Source of the DNA: Curtobacterium sp. MCJR17_020
Lineage (GTDB): Bacteria; Actinomycetota; Actinomycetes; Actinomycetales; Microbacteriaceae
NCBI RefSeq assembly: GCF_003234365.2
Contig: NZ_CP126260.1
Span: 2,294,001-2,358,000, forward strand
Direction: 5' to 3'
Length of the DNA stretch: 64,000 nucleotides
Below are positions 17,498 through 25,973 of this stretch, piece after piece. Numbering within the stretch: the stretch's first letter is position 1; every line of letters starts with the position of its first letter. The notes under the pieces are model-generated. The model worked only from the letters and a program-made list of their open reading frames with translations, ran no database searches and was not told the DNA's origin. The translations under genes and the position numbers were made by a program.

Positions 17498-18381
17498 TCC
17501 GCCGCCTGCTCTCCCGCCCCACCGGGGTCTTCGCCGTCGTCGTGCTCGGCCTGCTCGTGGTGCTCGCCGCCGTGTCGCTCGTGTGGACGCCGCAGGACCC
17601 GTTCCGCGCCGATCCGTTCCACCAGTGGGAGGGCCCGAGCGCTACGCACTGGTTCGGCACCGACGCCGCCGGCCGCGACGTCGCGAGCTACCTGCTCGCC
17701 GGCACCCGCACCACGGTGCTCGTCGCCGTCGGGGCCGGGGTGATCGCGAGCGTCGTCGGCATCGTCCTGACCGCGATCGGGTCGCTCACCGCCCGCTGGG
17801 TGCGCGAGGGCACGGCCGTCCTGCTCGACATCCTGGTGGCGTTCCCGACCCTGCTGACCGCGATGCTCCTGACCGCGGTGTTCGGCGGCTCGCTCGGGGT
17901 CGTCATCGTGAGCGTCGGACTGTCCTTCGGGGTCACGATCGCCCGGGTCGCCCGCGGCGAGATCCGGCGCATCGCCCGCAGCGACTACGTCACCGCCGCC
18001 CGGGCCTCTGGCGTCGGTGGTGTCGGGGTGCTGTTCCGCCACCTGGTGCCGAACGCCGCGCCGCTGTTCACCGTGCAGCTCTCGCTCGCGATGGCCACCG
18101 CGGTCCTCGCCGAAGCCGGTCTGTCGTACCTGGGCTACGGCGCCGGGTCGGACACGGCGTCGTGGGGCAACCTGCTCTCCGACCTCCAGACCTACATCGG
18201 CGTGCACCCGTGGAGCGCCACCTGGCCAGGGGCCGCGATCGCGCTGGTCGTCGCCGCGCTCTCCCTGCTCGGAGACGCGATCCGCGACGCCACCGATCCG
18301 CGGCTGACGACGAACGACCGCGCAGCGGGCGGCGACCGTCGCACCGACCCGGCCACGACCACCCCGGGGGTGACCGCATGA
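17494..18381 (+). CDS. Peptide-type ABC transporter permease (DppC-like)
   Basis: A 295-residue partner permease. It has the DppC N-terminal region with WTPQDPFRADPFHQWEG and HWFGTDAAGRDVASYLL, then about five helices and the EAA loop YVTAARASGVGGVGVLFRHL. It forms the membrane channel with the preceding DppB-like protein. ATG 17494 overlaps the upstream stop by four bases, and its own stop overlaps the next ATG. The C-terminal tail is hydrophilic. Confidence 0.93.
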   Translation: MIRRLLSRPTGVFAVVVLGLLVVLAAVSLVWTPQDPFRADPFHQWEGPSATHWFGTDAAGRDVASYLLAGTRTTVLVAVGAGVIASVVGIVLTAIGSLTARWVREGTAVLLDILVAFPTLLTAMLLTAVFGGSLGVVIVSVGLSFGVTIARVARGEIRRIARSDYVTAARASGVGGVGVLFRHLVPNAAPLFTVQLSLAMATAVLAEAGLSYLGYGAGSDTASWGNLLSDLQTYIGVHPWSATWPGAAIALVVAALSLLGDAIRDATDPRLTTNDRAAGGDRRTDPATTTPGVTA

Positions 18382-19214
18382 CCGACCGCAGCCACAGCCA
18401 CACCGGCACCGACACCGGCACCGACACCGGCGGGCTCGCGGTGGTGGGGCTCTCCGTCCGCATCGCGGGGCGGACGATCCTGGACGACGTGACGTTCACC
18501 GTGCCTCCCGGCGAACGCGTGGGCGTGATCGGCGCATCCGGATCCGGCAAGTCCATGACCTCGCTCGCCCTGATGGGACTGGAGCCCGCCGGCGCGACCG
18601 TCACCGGCAGCATCCGCCTGGACGGCACGGAACTGGTCGGCCTGCCCGACCTGGAGCGTGCGGAGCACCGCGGATCCGGCATCGGCATGGTCTTCCAGGA
18701 GCCCGGCACCGCCCTCGACCCGCTGCGCCGCGTCGGCGCGCAGATCGCGGAGCCGCTGCGCCTGCACCGCGGACTCGACCGGCGGGCGGCACGCGCCGCC
18801 GCGACCACCCTGGCCGCAGACGTCGGACTGCCGGACCCGGAGTCGCTGCTCCGGCAGTACCCGCACCAGCTGTCCGGCGGCCAGCGACAGCGGATCTGCA
18901 TCGCGATGGCGATGGCCGGGCAGCCCGCGTACCTCGTGGCCGACGAACCGACCACGGCGCTCGACGTCACGACCGAGGCGCGGATCCTCGACCTCTTCGA
19001 AGGGCTGGCGGCCGGCATGGTCTTCGTCACGCACGACCTCGCCGTGCTCGCGCGGATCGCGGACACCGCCGTCGTGCTCGACGCCGGACGGGTCGTCGAG
19101 CAGGGCTCGGTCGCGTCGCTGCTCGCCGCGCCCCAGCACCCCGCGACCGTCGCGCTCGTCGACGCCGCGCGCGCAACCGCCCGTCGGGCACGTCCGTCCG
19201 GAGGCTCCGCATGA
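18378..19214 (+). CDS. Peptide-type ABC transporter ATP-binding protein (DppD-like)
   Basis: A 278-residue ATPase with Walker A GASGSGKS, signature LSGGQRQR, Walker B LVADEPTTAL and switch FVTHDLAVLAR. Starting at ATG 18378 gives an N-terminal run of His/Thr/Asp/Gly (HTGTDTGTDTGG), an unusual low-complexity leader coded by a short tandem repeat. It is slightly shorter than typical DppD and lacks the C-terminal oligopeptide-transporter extension with Cys residues. Overlapping stops and starts on both sides show a tight operon. Confidence 0.92.
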   Translation: MTDRSHSHTGTDTGTDTGGLAVVGLSVRIAGRTILDDVTFTVPPGERVGVIGASGSGKSMTSLALMGLEPAGATVTGSIRLDGTELVGLPDLERAEHRGSGIGMVFQEPGTALDPLRRVGAQIAEPLRLHRGLDRRAARAAATTLAADVGLPDPESLLRQYPHQLSGGQRQRICIAMAMAGQPAYLVADEPTTALDVTTEARILDLFEGLAAGMVFVTHDLAVLARIADTAVVLDAGRVVEQGSVASLLAAPQHPATVALVDAARATARRARPSGGSA

Positions 19215-19993
19215 CCGCCGTCCTCGACGGGGTCAGGCTGCACCGCACCTACCGGCTCCCCCGCCGCGGGCCCTTCGAACCGGGCCCCGTCCGCACCGCC
19301 GTCGACGGCGTCGACCTGACGGTCGCCCCGGGCCAGCGGCTCGGGATCGTCGGCGAATCGGGGTCCGGCAAGTCCACCCTGGTACGGCTGCTCGCCGGCC
19401 TGGAGGCACCTTCCGCGGGTTCCGTGACCGCCTCCGGTCGTCCGGTGGTGGCGTCCGGTTCCGCGGCCGCGATGCGCTGGTTCCGTCGCGAGACCGGGGT
19501 GGTGTTCCAGGACCCGTACGCGTCCCTCGACCCCCGGATGCGCGTCGGCGCGATCGTCGGCGAACCGCTGCGGGCACTGCGGATCGACGGCGATCACCGG
19601 GCGCTGGTGCGCGACGTGCTGGAGCGGGTCGACCTGCCGGCAGACGTCGTCGACCGGTACCCGCACGAGTTCTCGGGCGGGCAGCGGCAGCGCATCGCGA
19701 TCGCCCGGGCCGTGGTGCACAGGCCGCGGATCCTGTTCGGCGACGAGCCGATGAGCGCCCTCGACGTGGTGGTGCGGGCACGGGTCATCGAGCTGTTCCG
19801 CTCGCTCGCCGACGACCTCGGGCTGACCATGGTCCTGGTGTCGCACGACATCGGTGTGGTCCAGCGGCTGTGCGACACCGTGGCCGTGATGTCGGCGGGA
19901 CGCATCGTGGAGCACGGGCCGGTGTCGTTGCTCGATGCGCCGGTGCACCCGGTGACGCAGGCGCTGGTGGAGGCTGCGCCGACGCTGCCGTAG
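19211..19993 (+). CDS. Peptide-type ABC transporter ATP-binding protein (DppF-like)
   Basis: A 260-residue ATPase: Walker A GESGSGKST, the family motif GVVFQDPYASLDPRMRVG, signature FSGGQRQR, Walker B LFGDEPMSALD and switch LVSHDIGVV. It pairs with the DppD-like subunit to drive the importer. It is the last gene of the five-gene transporter operon. Downstream at 20014-20057 an imperfect inverted repeat may terminate transcription between it and the convergent amidase. Confidence 0.92.
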   Translation: MTAVLDGVRLHRTYRLPRRGPFEPGPVRTAVDGVDLTVAPGQRLGIVGESGSGKSTLVRLLAGLEAPSAGSVTASGRPVVASGSAAAMRWFRRETGVVFQDPYASLDPRMRVGAIVGEPLRALRIDGDHRALVRDVLERVDLPADVVDRYPHEFSGGQRQRIAIARAVVHRPRILFGDEPMSALDVVVRARVIELFRSLADDLGLTMVLVSHDIGVVQRLCDTVAVMSAGRIVEHGPVSLLDAPVHPVTQALVEAAPTLP

Positions 19994-20013
19994 GGGCGGG
20001 CGGGCTCTGACTC

Positions 20014-20057
20014 GGAACGACAGCATCGACGTCGTCCGACATCGGGAGCGTCGTTCC
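20014..20057. terminator. Inverted repeat between transporter operon and amidase
   Basis: GGAACGAC (20014-20021) pairs with GTCGTTCC (20050-20057) in the 90-base convergent gap. It is a modest stem and a plausible shared terminator. Confidence 0.4.
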
Positions 20058-20083
20058 AGGTCGCCGCGCGAGTTGCACCCGCG

Positions 20084-21529
20084 TCAGGCGGTCCAGGCCG
20101 CCGGGTGCCGCCGCTGCCACCGCAGCCGCCGCTCGAGCTGGGCCCCGATCGCGAGCAGCACCCGCTCGCCCCCGGGTCGCCCGATCAACTGGACGCCCAT
20201 CGGCAGGCCGCCGCCGTCCGGGTGGTCGTCGGCGGTGACCCCGACGGGCAGGGTGATCGCCGGCAGCCCGGCCACGTTCGCCATCGAGGTCCAGGGCGAG
20301 TACGCGCACTGGCGGCGGAAGTCCTCGTCCGGGTCGTCGCCGTACCAGCCGAGCGGCCGCGGGGTCAGTGCGAGGGTCGGTGACAGGACGGCGTCGAACC
20401 GGTCGAACGCACCGATCAGCGTCGCCGAGAACATGTCGAGCGCCGTCATCGCGTCGAGCACCTGCGTACCGGTGAGCCGCTGTCCCCGCTCCACGAGCCA
20501 CGCCACCAGCGGCGTGAGCGCGGTCAGGTCGATGCCGGGGACCATCGGCAGCCGCGCCGCGGAGCTCTCCCACGCCACCCGGAACGCGTCGGCGTACGGC
20601 GCCCGCGGCATCCGGACGTCCTCGACGCCGTGCCCCAGTTCGCCGAGCACCCGCACCGCGGTCGAGGCTGCGGCACGCGCCGCGGGGTCGACCACGACTT
20701 CGACGGTGTCGTCCCACGGTGAGCCGTCGAGCAGCCCGACGACGAAGCGTCCCTCACCGCGGACGGCCGCCGAGGTGAACGGGCCGTCACCGCCGGACGG
20801 CGTGACCAGGGCGTACGGCGACGGTTCCGGCAGCCCGGTCGGCGCGACGAGCGCGTCGAGCAGCATCCCCGCGTCCGCGACGGACCGGGTCAGCGGCCCG
20901 GCGACGGAGAGTCCGCCGACACCGGAGCGGCCGGGCATCGACGGCACCCGCCCGCGGCTCGGCTTCAGGCCGACGAGTCCGGTCGCGGCGGCCGGGATCC
21001 GGACCGATCCCCCGCCGTCGGACCCGACGGCCGCGGGCAGCAGCCCGGCCGCCACGGCGACCGCCGCCCCGCTCGACGACCCACCGGGCCCGCGGGTCGT
21101 GTCGTAGGGGTTCCGCGTCACGCCGAACCGGGTCTCCGACGACGAGGACATCCCGAACTCCGGCGACGCCGTCTTGCCGAGGCTCACCGTGCCGGCGGCG
21201 TCGAGCGCCGCGACGAGCGGGTGGTCGGCTCCGGCAGGGCGCTCCGGCAGACTCGCGGTGCCGGAGCGCGTGGGGACCCCGGCTCGGTCGTACAGGTCCT
21301 TGTCGGCGGACGGGAGGCCCCACAACGGTCTGGACGTCGGCACCAGGTCCCCGAGACGGTCGGCTCTCGTGCGCGCGGCGTCCGCCGTGACCGTCACGAA
21401 CGCGCCGAGGGCCGGGTCGAGGCGCTCGATGCGGGCGAGGTAGTGCTCCGTCACCTCGAGCGCGGTCGCCTCCCCCCGGCGGATCCAGTCCCAGAGTTCC
21501 TGCGCGGCGAGGTGGTGGAGTTCGAACAC
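20084..21529 (-). CDS. Amidase (amidase-signature family)
   Basis: A 481-residue hydrolase of the amidase-signature family (GatA/AtzF-like). The Ser-cisSer-Lys triad is visible: Lys77 in GLPSADKDLYD, cis-Ser near 151 in GPGGSSSGAA, and nucleophile Ser near 175 in VGSDGGGSVRIP, with the expected 24-residue spacing between the serines. It cleaves an amide to acid plus ammonia; the substrate is not deducible, and gatB/gatC are not adjacent, so it is not tRNA amidotransferase. The start at GTG 21529 follows TAGGCT by eight bases (leaderless). Confidence 0.9.
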   Translation of the reverse strand: MFELHHLAAQELWDWIRRGEATALEVTEHYLARIERLDPALGAFVTVTADAARTRADRLGDLVPTSRPLWGLPSADKDLYDRAGVPTRSGTASLPERPAGADHPLVAALDAAGTVSLGKTASPEFGMSSSSETRFGVTRNPYDTTRGPGGSSSGAAVAVAAGLLPAAVGSDGGGSVRIPAAATGLVGLKPSRGRVPSMPGRSGVGGLSVAGPLTRSVADAGMLLDALVAPTGLPEPSPYALVTPSGGDGPFTSAAVRGEGRFVVGLLDGSPWDDTVEVVVDPAARAAASTAVRVLGELGHGVEDVRMPRAPYADAFRVAWESSAARLPMVPGIDLTALTPLVAWLVERGQRLTGTQVLDAMTALDMFSATLIGAFDRFDAVLSPTLALTPRPLGWYGDDPDEDFRRQCAYSPWTSMANVAGLPAITLPVGVTADDHPDGGGLPMGVQLIGRPGGERVLLAIGAQLERRLRWQRRHPAAWTA

Positions 21530-21537
21530 GGTTCCCG

Positions 21538-21543
21538 AGCCTA
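21538..21543 (-). promoter_or_regulatory. -10 hexamer TAGGCT of the amidase gene
   Basis: The minus strand reads TAGGCT eight bases before the GTG start, predicting a leaderless transcript. Confidence 0.55.
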
Positions 21544-21567
21544 GGCGGCGACGGTGCTGGTCGTCCT

Positions 21568-22434
21568 TCAGTGCTGGTCGTACGCGTAGAAGCCGCGGCC
21601 GGACTTCACGCCCAGGTGCCCCGCGTCGACGTACTGCCGGAGCAGCTGCCGCGGGCCCTCGGGCAGGTGCGGGTCCTCCGCCGCGTAGTGCTCCTCGATG
21701 TCCAGGACGACGTCGAGCCCCACCTGGTCCATCATCCGGAACGGACCCGCGGGCGAACCGGTGTTCACCGCGAACATGGCGTCGACGTCCTCCGGCGTGG
21801 AGACCCCGTCGGCGACGACCGCCAGGGACTCGCGCTTGATGGCCGCCCAGATGCGGTTGAAGATGAACCCGGTCGACTCCTTGCGTGCGACGAACGGGCG
21901 GACACCGTAGGTCGGCAGGACCTCGAGCAGCAGGTCGATGACCGCAGGGTCGGTCTCGCCGTCGCTCATCAGGTCGACGGCGTTCTGCGCCGGCGGCATG
22001 GAGAAGTGCATGTTCAGCACGCGCTCGGGGTGCTCGACCTCGTCGATCACGAGTCGGCTCGCGTACGACGACGAGTTGCTCGCCAGGATCGTGTCCGCCC
22101 CGACAGCGCGGTCGAGCTGGCCGAACACCGTCGTCTTGAGGTCGAGGCGCTCCGGGATCGCCTCGACGACGAGCCACGCACCGGCGACGGCCTCGTCCAG
22201 GTCGTCGAACGCGCGGACGGTGCCGACCGCGCCCCCGTCCCGCGCCGCGGCGAGCGCCGGGAGCTCGCGCTCGACGTACTCGACGGCGGCCGTGCGGACC
22301 GGCTCGGCGAGGTCGTACACGCGGGACTCGCCGCCGGCGCTGGCGAACACCAGGGCGATGCGACGACCGAGGGTGCCACCGCCGATCACGGTGACGGGTC
22401 GGTTGCGGATGTCGGTCGGCAGGGAGAAGCCCAT
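21568..22434 (-). CDS. 3-hydroxyacyl-CoA dehydrogenase family protein
   Basis: A 288-residue NAD-dependent dehydrogenase. The Rossmann motif is VTVIGGGTLGRRIA near residue 15; LASNSSSYASRLV and HFSMPPAQNAVDLM hold the conserved active-site region (the usual HFFNP His is kept), and KSGRGFYAYD closes the C-terminal domain. It oxidises or reduces 3-hydroxyacyl-CoA or a similar hydroxy acid. AAGGA lies just before ATG 22434. It is divergent from acetoacetate decarboxylase, with an operator-like inverted repeat between them. Both act on C4 keto/hydroxy acids, so a shared pathway is likely (inference). Confidence 0.88.
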   Translation of the reverse strand: MGFSLPTDIRNRPVTVIGGGTLGRRIALVFASAGGESRVYDLAEPVRTAAVEYVERELPALAAARDGGAVGTVRAFDDLDEAVAGAWLVVEAIPERLDLKTTVFGQLDRAVGADTILASNSSSYASRLVIDEVEHPERVLNMHFSMPPAQNAVDLMSDGETDPAVIDLLLEVLPTYGVRPFVARKESTGFIFNRIWAAIKRESLAVVADGVSTPEDVDAMFAVNTGSPAGPFRMMDQVGLDVVLDIEEHYAAEDPHLPEGPRQLLRQYVDAGHLGVKSGRGFYAYDQH

Positions 22435-22462
22435 GGTGTCCTTCGTTCTCGGGTGTAGGTTC

Positions 22463-22493
22463 GATACACAACGTACTCAGTACGGAACGTATC
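22463..22493. promoter_or_regulatory. Probable TetR operator between hydroxyacyl-CoA dehydrogenase and adc
   Basis: The inverted repeat is GATAC-N4-CGTACT-C-AGTACG-N4-GTATC, centred at 22478. It sits in the 80-base divergent promoter gap, and a TetR-family gene follows adc, so local control of both transcripts is expected. Confidence 0.7.
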
Positions 22494-22514
22494 GCAACTC
22501 GACAAGGAGTTCCC

Positions 22515-23279
22515 ATGCAGGCTTCGGACGTCCTCCGCCACGCCACCACGCCCCTCACCGCGCCGGTCTACCCGCTGCGCCCGACGCGCTTCACCGACCG
22601 CGAGTACTTCAACGTCGTGTACCGGACCGACCCTGACGCCCTCCGCGCCGTCGTGCCGGAGCCGCTGCAGGTCGACGCGCCGCTGGTGCGTTTCGAGGTC
22701 ATGAAGATGGGCGACGTCGACGGCTACGGCCCCTACGTCGAGTCCGGTCAGGCGATCCAGGTCACCCACGACGGCGAGGTCGGCGAGTACCTGCACGCCA
22801 TGTACCTCGACAACTCCGCGGCGACGCTCGCCGGTCGTGAACTGAGCGCCTACCCGAAGGTGCTCGGGACCCCGGGGTTGCGCGTCGACCAGGGCGCCCT
22901 CGTCGGCACGCTCGACCGAGGTGCCGAGCGCGTGGCGACGGCGACCATGGCGTACCAGTGGGAGCCGATGGACCCGGTCGAGGCCGCGGCGCAGATCACG
23001 GTGCCGACCTGGATGGTGAAGCTCGTCCCCGACGTGACGACGCTGGGGCTGCGGGCCGCCGACCTCGTGCGGACCGAGATCACCGACATCGTCGTGAAGG
23101 GGGCCTGGACCGGGCCCGCCCGCCTGCAGCTGTTCGAGCACGCCCTCGCGCCGATGGCCGACCTGCCGGTGCTCGAGGTCATCAGCGCCTCGCACGTCCT
23201 GACCGACCTGACGCTCGCGCCGGTGCGGTCCGTGCACGACTACCTGGCCGACCCGCGCCGGTCGGACGACGCCTCCTAG
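22515..23279 (+). CDS. adc: Acetoacetate decarboxylase
   Basis: A 254-residue enzyme that converts acetoacetate to acetone and CO2 through a Schiff base. The catalytic lysine falls at Lys115 in GRELSAYPKVLGTP, the same position as in the clostridial enzyme, and the preceding Glu is in place. AAGGAG precedes ATG 22515. The gene is followed by a TetR regulator whose -10 overlaps the adc stop codon. Some family members use other 3-keto acids, so the substrate is not certain. Confidence 0.92.
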   Translation: MQASDVLRHATTPLTAPVYPLRPTRFTDREYFNVVYRTDPDALRAVVPEPLQVDAPLVRFEVMKMGDVDGYGPYVESGQAIQVTHDGEVGEYLHAMYLDNSAATLAGRELSAYPKVLGTPGLRVDQGALVGTLDRGAERVATATMAYQWEPMDPVEAAAQITVPTWMVKLVPDVTTLGLRAADLVRTEITDIVVKGAWTGPARLQLFEHALAPMADLPVLEVISASHVLTDLTLAPVRSVHDYLADPRRSDDAS

Positions 23280-23282
23280 GAT
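23277..23282 (+). promoter_or_regulatory. -10 hexamer TAGGAT of the TetR gene, overlapping the adc stop
   Basis: TAGGAT contains the TAG stop of adc and ends six bases before ATG 23289, so the regulator can have its own leaderless transcript. Confidence 0.5.
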
Positions 23283-23288
23283 GAGCCG

Positions 23289-23972
23289 ATGTCCCCACGA
23301 GTGAGCGACGACACCGCCGCACCCGCCCGACCCACCCGGCGGCGCAGCAGCACCCGCGCGGAGCTCGTCCGCGCGGCCGAGGCGCTGTTCGACGAGACCG
23401 GCTCGGCCTCGGCCAGCGTCGAGGCGATCGTCGCGCGTGCGGGGTTCACGCGCGGGGCCTTCTACTCGAACTTCGCGACGACCGACGAGCTCTTCTTCGC
23501 GGTGTACGAAGCGCAGGAGGCCGTGGTCGTCGAGCGGCTCGAGGACGGCTTCCGGGCCGCGCTCGGCACGACCGACCCGCAGTCCGTCGACGCGATCGTC
23601 TCCGGGGTCCTCGGCGGCCTGCCCCCCGAGGGCAAGTGGTACGCGATCCGCTCGGTCCTGCTGTCCCGGGCGCGACACGAACCCGAGCTCCGGGCACTGC
23701 TCCGAGCGCACACCGACGCCTTCCACGCGGCACTCGAACCGCTGCTCGTCGAGTCGGTCACGGCACAGGGCCGACGCCTCACCGTCGCACCGGACGTCTT
23801 CACCCGTGCGGTCGTCGCCGCGCACGTCGGCGCGGTCAGCCAGACGGTGCTGTACGACGACGCCGCGACCATCCGCGTCGCCGCGGTGCGGGGTGCACTC
23901 CTCGGACTCAGCGAGCCGGTGCGCGAGCCCGACGGCGCCGACGACACCGCCGACGCGGGAGGCGCAGCGTGA
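23289..23972 (+). CDS. TetR/AcrR family transcriptional regulator
   Basis: A 227-residue repressor. The N-terminal helix-turn-helix region reads RAELVRAAEALFDETG, VEAIVARAGFTRGAFYSNF; the C-terminal ligand domain is divergent. It lies nine bases after adc and overlaps the esterase gene by four bases (GTGA). It most likely binds the inverted repeat at 22463-22493 and controls adc and the divergent dehydrogenase in response to a small hydrophobic effector (inference). Confidence 0.9.
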   Translation: MSPRVSDDTAAPARPTRRRSSTRAELVRAAEALFDETGSASASVEAIVARAGFTRGAFYSNFATTDELFFAVYEAQEAVVVERLEDGFRAALGTTDPQSVDAIVSGVLGGLPPEGKWYAIRSVLLSRARHEPELRALLRAHTDAFHAALEPLLVESVTAQGRRLTVAPDVFTRAVVAAHVGAVSQTVLYDDAATIRVAAVRGALLGLSEPVREPDGADDTADAGGAA

Positions 23973-24856
23973 TCGTCCCCGAAGCCGCGGTCCCGCTGTT
24001 CCTGCGGGCCACGCGCGCGAACGCGCCGTTCGTCACCGAGGCGGGAGCGCACCGGGCCGTCCGCCGACAGGCCCTCCGCCCCGAGCCCTTCGGACCACCG
24101 AGGCGCCTCCGGCCCGACGTGCGCGTCGACGTCCACCGTCAGGGCGGCTCCCCCGTGTACACCGTGACGCCGAGCCGCCAGCCACCGCTCCGCGACCTCG
24201 TGTACGTGCACGGCGGCGGGTGGGTCCACGAGATCGCCCCGCAGCACTGGGCGCTCATCGCCCAGCTCGCCGCCGAGGCGCGCGCCACCGTGACCGTCCC
24301 GATCTACCGACTCCTGCCGGACGGCAATGCCCGGCAGGCGCACGACCTGGTCATCGACGTCGCACGCCGCATCACCGACCAGCGCGGACGGGTGCAGCTG
24401 GCCGGTGACTCCGCCGGTGGGCAGATCGCGCTCTCCGTCGCCCAGACCCTGCGCGACCAGGGCGTCCGGTCGCTCCGGACCGTCCTGGTGTCACCGGCGC
24501 TCGACCTCGGCTTCTCGAACCCGCGCATCCCCGAGGTGCAGCCGAGCGACCCGTGGCTCGGTCGCGACGGGGGCCGTGTCCTCGGTCACCTGTGGGCCGA
24601 CGGCCTGTCGATCGACGACCCGGTCGTCAGCCCCCTGTCCGGTTCGTTCCACGGCCTCGGCCCGATGCTCGTCCACACCGGGACCCATGACGTGCTCAAC
24701 CCCGACGCGCACCTGCTCGTCGCGGCCGCCCGGTCCGCGGGCGTGGACGTCACGCTGCGCGAGCGCCCCGGCGCCCTGCACGTGTTCCCCCTGCTGCCGA
24801 CGCGCGGCGGACGAGCAGCACGGCAGGAGATCGTCAGGGCCGTCCGCGGCGCCTGA
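23969..24856 (+). CDS. Alpha/beta hydrolase, HSL (GDSAGG) esterase family
   Basis: A 295-residue esterase/lipase. The oxyanion motif is YVHGGGWV, the nucleophile motif is LAGDSAGGQIAL, the acid is Asp in THDVLNPDAH and the base is His in GALHVFPLL, all typical of the hormone-sensitive-lipase family. No signal peptide. GTG 23969 overlaps the TetR stop, so the two are translationally coupled. Its place in the adc-tetR cluster suggests it releases or removes an acyl group in that pathway. Confidence 0.88.
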   Translation: MIVPEAAVPLFLRATRANAPFVTEAGAHRAVRRQALRPEPFGPPRRLRPDVRVDVHRQGGSPVYTVTPSRQPPLRDLVYVHGGGWVHEIAPQHWALIAQLAAEARATVTVPIYRLLPDGNARQAHDLVIDVARRITDQRGRVQLAGDSAGGQIALSVAQTLRDQGVRSLRTVLVSPALDLGFSNPRIPEVQPSDPWLGRDGGRVLGHLWADGLSIDDPVVSPLSGSFHGLGPMLVHTGTHDVLNPDAHLLVAAARSAGVDVTLRERPGALHVFPLLPTRGGRAARQEIVRAVRGA

Positions 24857-24862
24857 CCGTCA

Positions 24863-24926
24863 GCGCAGGACCCGGCCGTCGCGTGCCCGTGACGGCCACG
24901 GCGGCGGACCGCCGGCCGTCCTGCGC
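24863..24926. terminator. Inverted repeat in convergent gap
   Basis: GCGCAGGAC (24863-24871) pairs with GTCCTGCGC (24918-24926) in the 99-base gap. The 13-mer GCCTGACCGTCAG occurs at 24851 and 24947, spanning the stop codons of the two convergent genes. Confidence 0.45.
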
Positions 24927-24955
24927 GACGCGGGGCGGGCCTCCCGGCCTGACCG

Positions 24956-25855
24956 TCAGACGCCCAGGTGGACGGTGAGCACGTCGCGGACGCTCGTCCA
25001 CCCGTGCGGACCGTAGCGGTCGTCGTCGACGTGGTGGAGCTCTGCCTCGCCGCTGAACATGCTCACGAAGTACTGCATGCCCTGCCAGGCCGGGAACGGT
25101 TCGGCGTCGTCCTTCGACAGCCGACGGCCGATCCGTGCCATCGCCGACAGCGTGCCGGTCGTCCCCGCCCACTGCAGTCGGAACGGGGTGCCGGTCAGCC
25201 GTGACATCGTGTCGGCGATCGACCGTGCCGTGACGCGGTCACCGGCGACCTCGACCACACGGGGGGCGTCCGCGTCGAGTGCGACGAGCGCCGTCACGCG
25301 CGCGACGTCGTCCTTCGTGGTGAAGTCGAGGACCTGGTCGGCCGACGACCAGTAGAGCACCCGCTGGCGGTCGAACAGGATCAGCGGTGCCTGACCGGTG
25401 AGCATGTCCGTGAACGCCCCGTTCAACACCGAGGTCGCACGGATCGGCGCGGCGTCGAGGGCGGCGGCGAACTCGCGGCGGAGCTCGAAGTTGCGGTTCG
25501 AGCCGGGCGTGATCGAGCGGTAGTCGGCGGCGTAGTCCGAGGGGATGAACCGCGGGACGCCTGCCCGGACCGCGGCGTCGAGCAGGGCGCGCTGGGCGTC
25601 CACGATCACCGCGCGGGTACCGCTGACCGCGGAGACGACGACGTCGACCCCGGCGAGCGCCGTGACCAGCGCCGGTCCGTCCGTGTAGTCCGCGGTGACG
25701 ACGTCGATGCGGTCGTCGTCGGCGAACTGCCGCTGGGCGCCGGTGCTGGACGGGCGGGTGAGGACGCGGACGCGGGTGTCGTGCTGCAGGAGCTCGCGGA
25801 CGATGCGTCCGCCGAGGTCTCCGGTGGCGCCGGCGACGAGGACGGTGGTGGTCAT
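24956..25855 (-). CDS. NmrA-like NAD(P)-binding protein
   Basis: A 299-residue protein of the atypical short-chain dehydrogenase (NmrA/HSCARG) family. The dinucleotide motif is VAGATGDLGGRIV at the N-terminus; the Tyr-x3-Lys active site is not evident, as expected for family members that sense NADP redox state or reduce isoflavone-type substrates. The mid region PRFIPSDYAADYR is characteristic. Start ATG 25855 is preferred over GTG 25864. It is convergent with the esterase gene. Confidence 0.85.
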   Translation of the reverse strand: MTTTVLVAGATGDLGGRIVRELLQHDTRVRVLTRPSSTGAQRQFADDDRIDVVTADYTDGPALVTALAGVDVVVSAVSGTRAVIVDAQRALLDAAVRAGVPRFIPSDYAADYRSITPGSNRNFELRREFAAALDAAPIRATSVLNGAFTDMLTGQAPLILFDRQRVLYWSSADQVLDFTTKDDVARVTALVALDADAPRVVEVAGDRVTARSIADTMSRLTGTPFRLQWAGTTGTLSAMARIGRRLSKDDAEPFPAWQGMQYFVSMFSGEAELHHVDDDRYGPHGWTSVRDVLTVHLGV

Positions 25856-25900
25856 GGCCGCCACGCTACGGGTGCGCGGGTGCGGCGGGCACAGGTGCGC

Positions 25901-25955
25901 TGGCGGCGGTGCGGTGGCGGCGGTGCGGTGGCTGGGTGCGCTGGCGGCCGTGCGC
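25901..25955. repeat. Four imperfect 14-base tandem repeats
   Basis: TGGCGGCGGTGCGG occurs twice exactly (25901-25914, 25915-25928) and twice in altered form up to 25955, in the divergent promoter gap upstream of the gene at 25974. Confidence 0.7.
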
Positions 25956-25961
25956 TGGCCC

Positions 25962-25967
25962 TATCCT
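25962..25967 (+). promoter_or_regulatory. -10 hexamer TATCCT
   Basis: TATCCT ends six bases before GTG 25974, predicting a leaderless transcript. Confidence 0.55.
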
Positions 25968-25973
25968 GCGGAG

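Noticed and set aside
20084..21529. GatA subunit of the tRNA amidotransferase
   Set aside because: The amidase triad is present but gatB and gatC are not adjacent, and the neighbours are catabolic.
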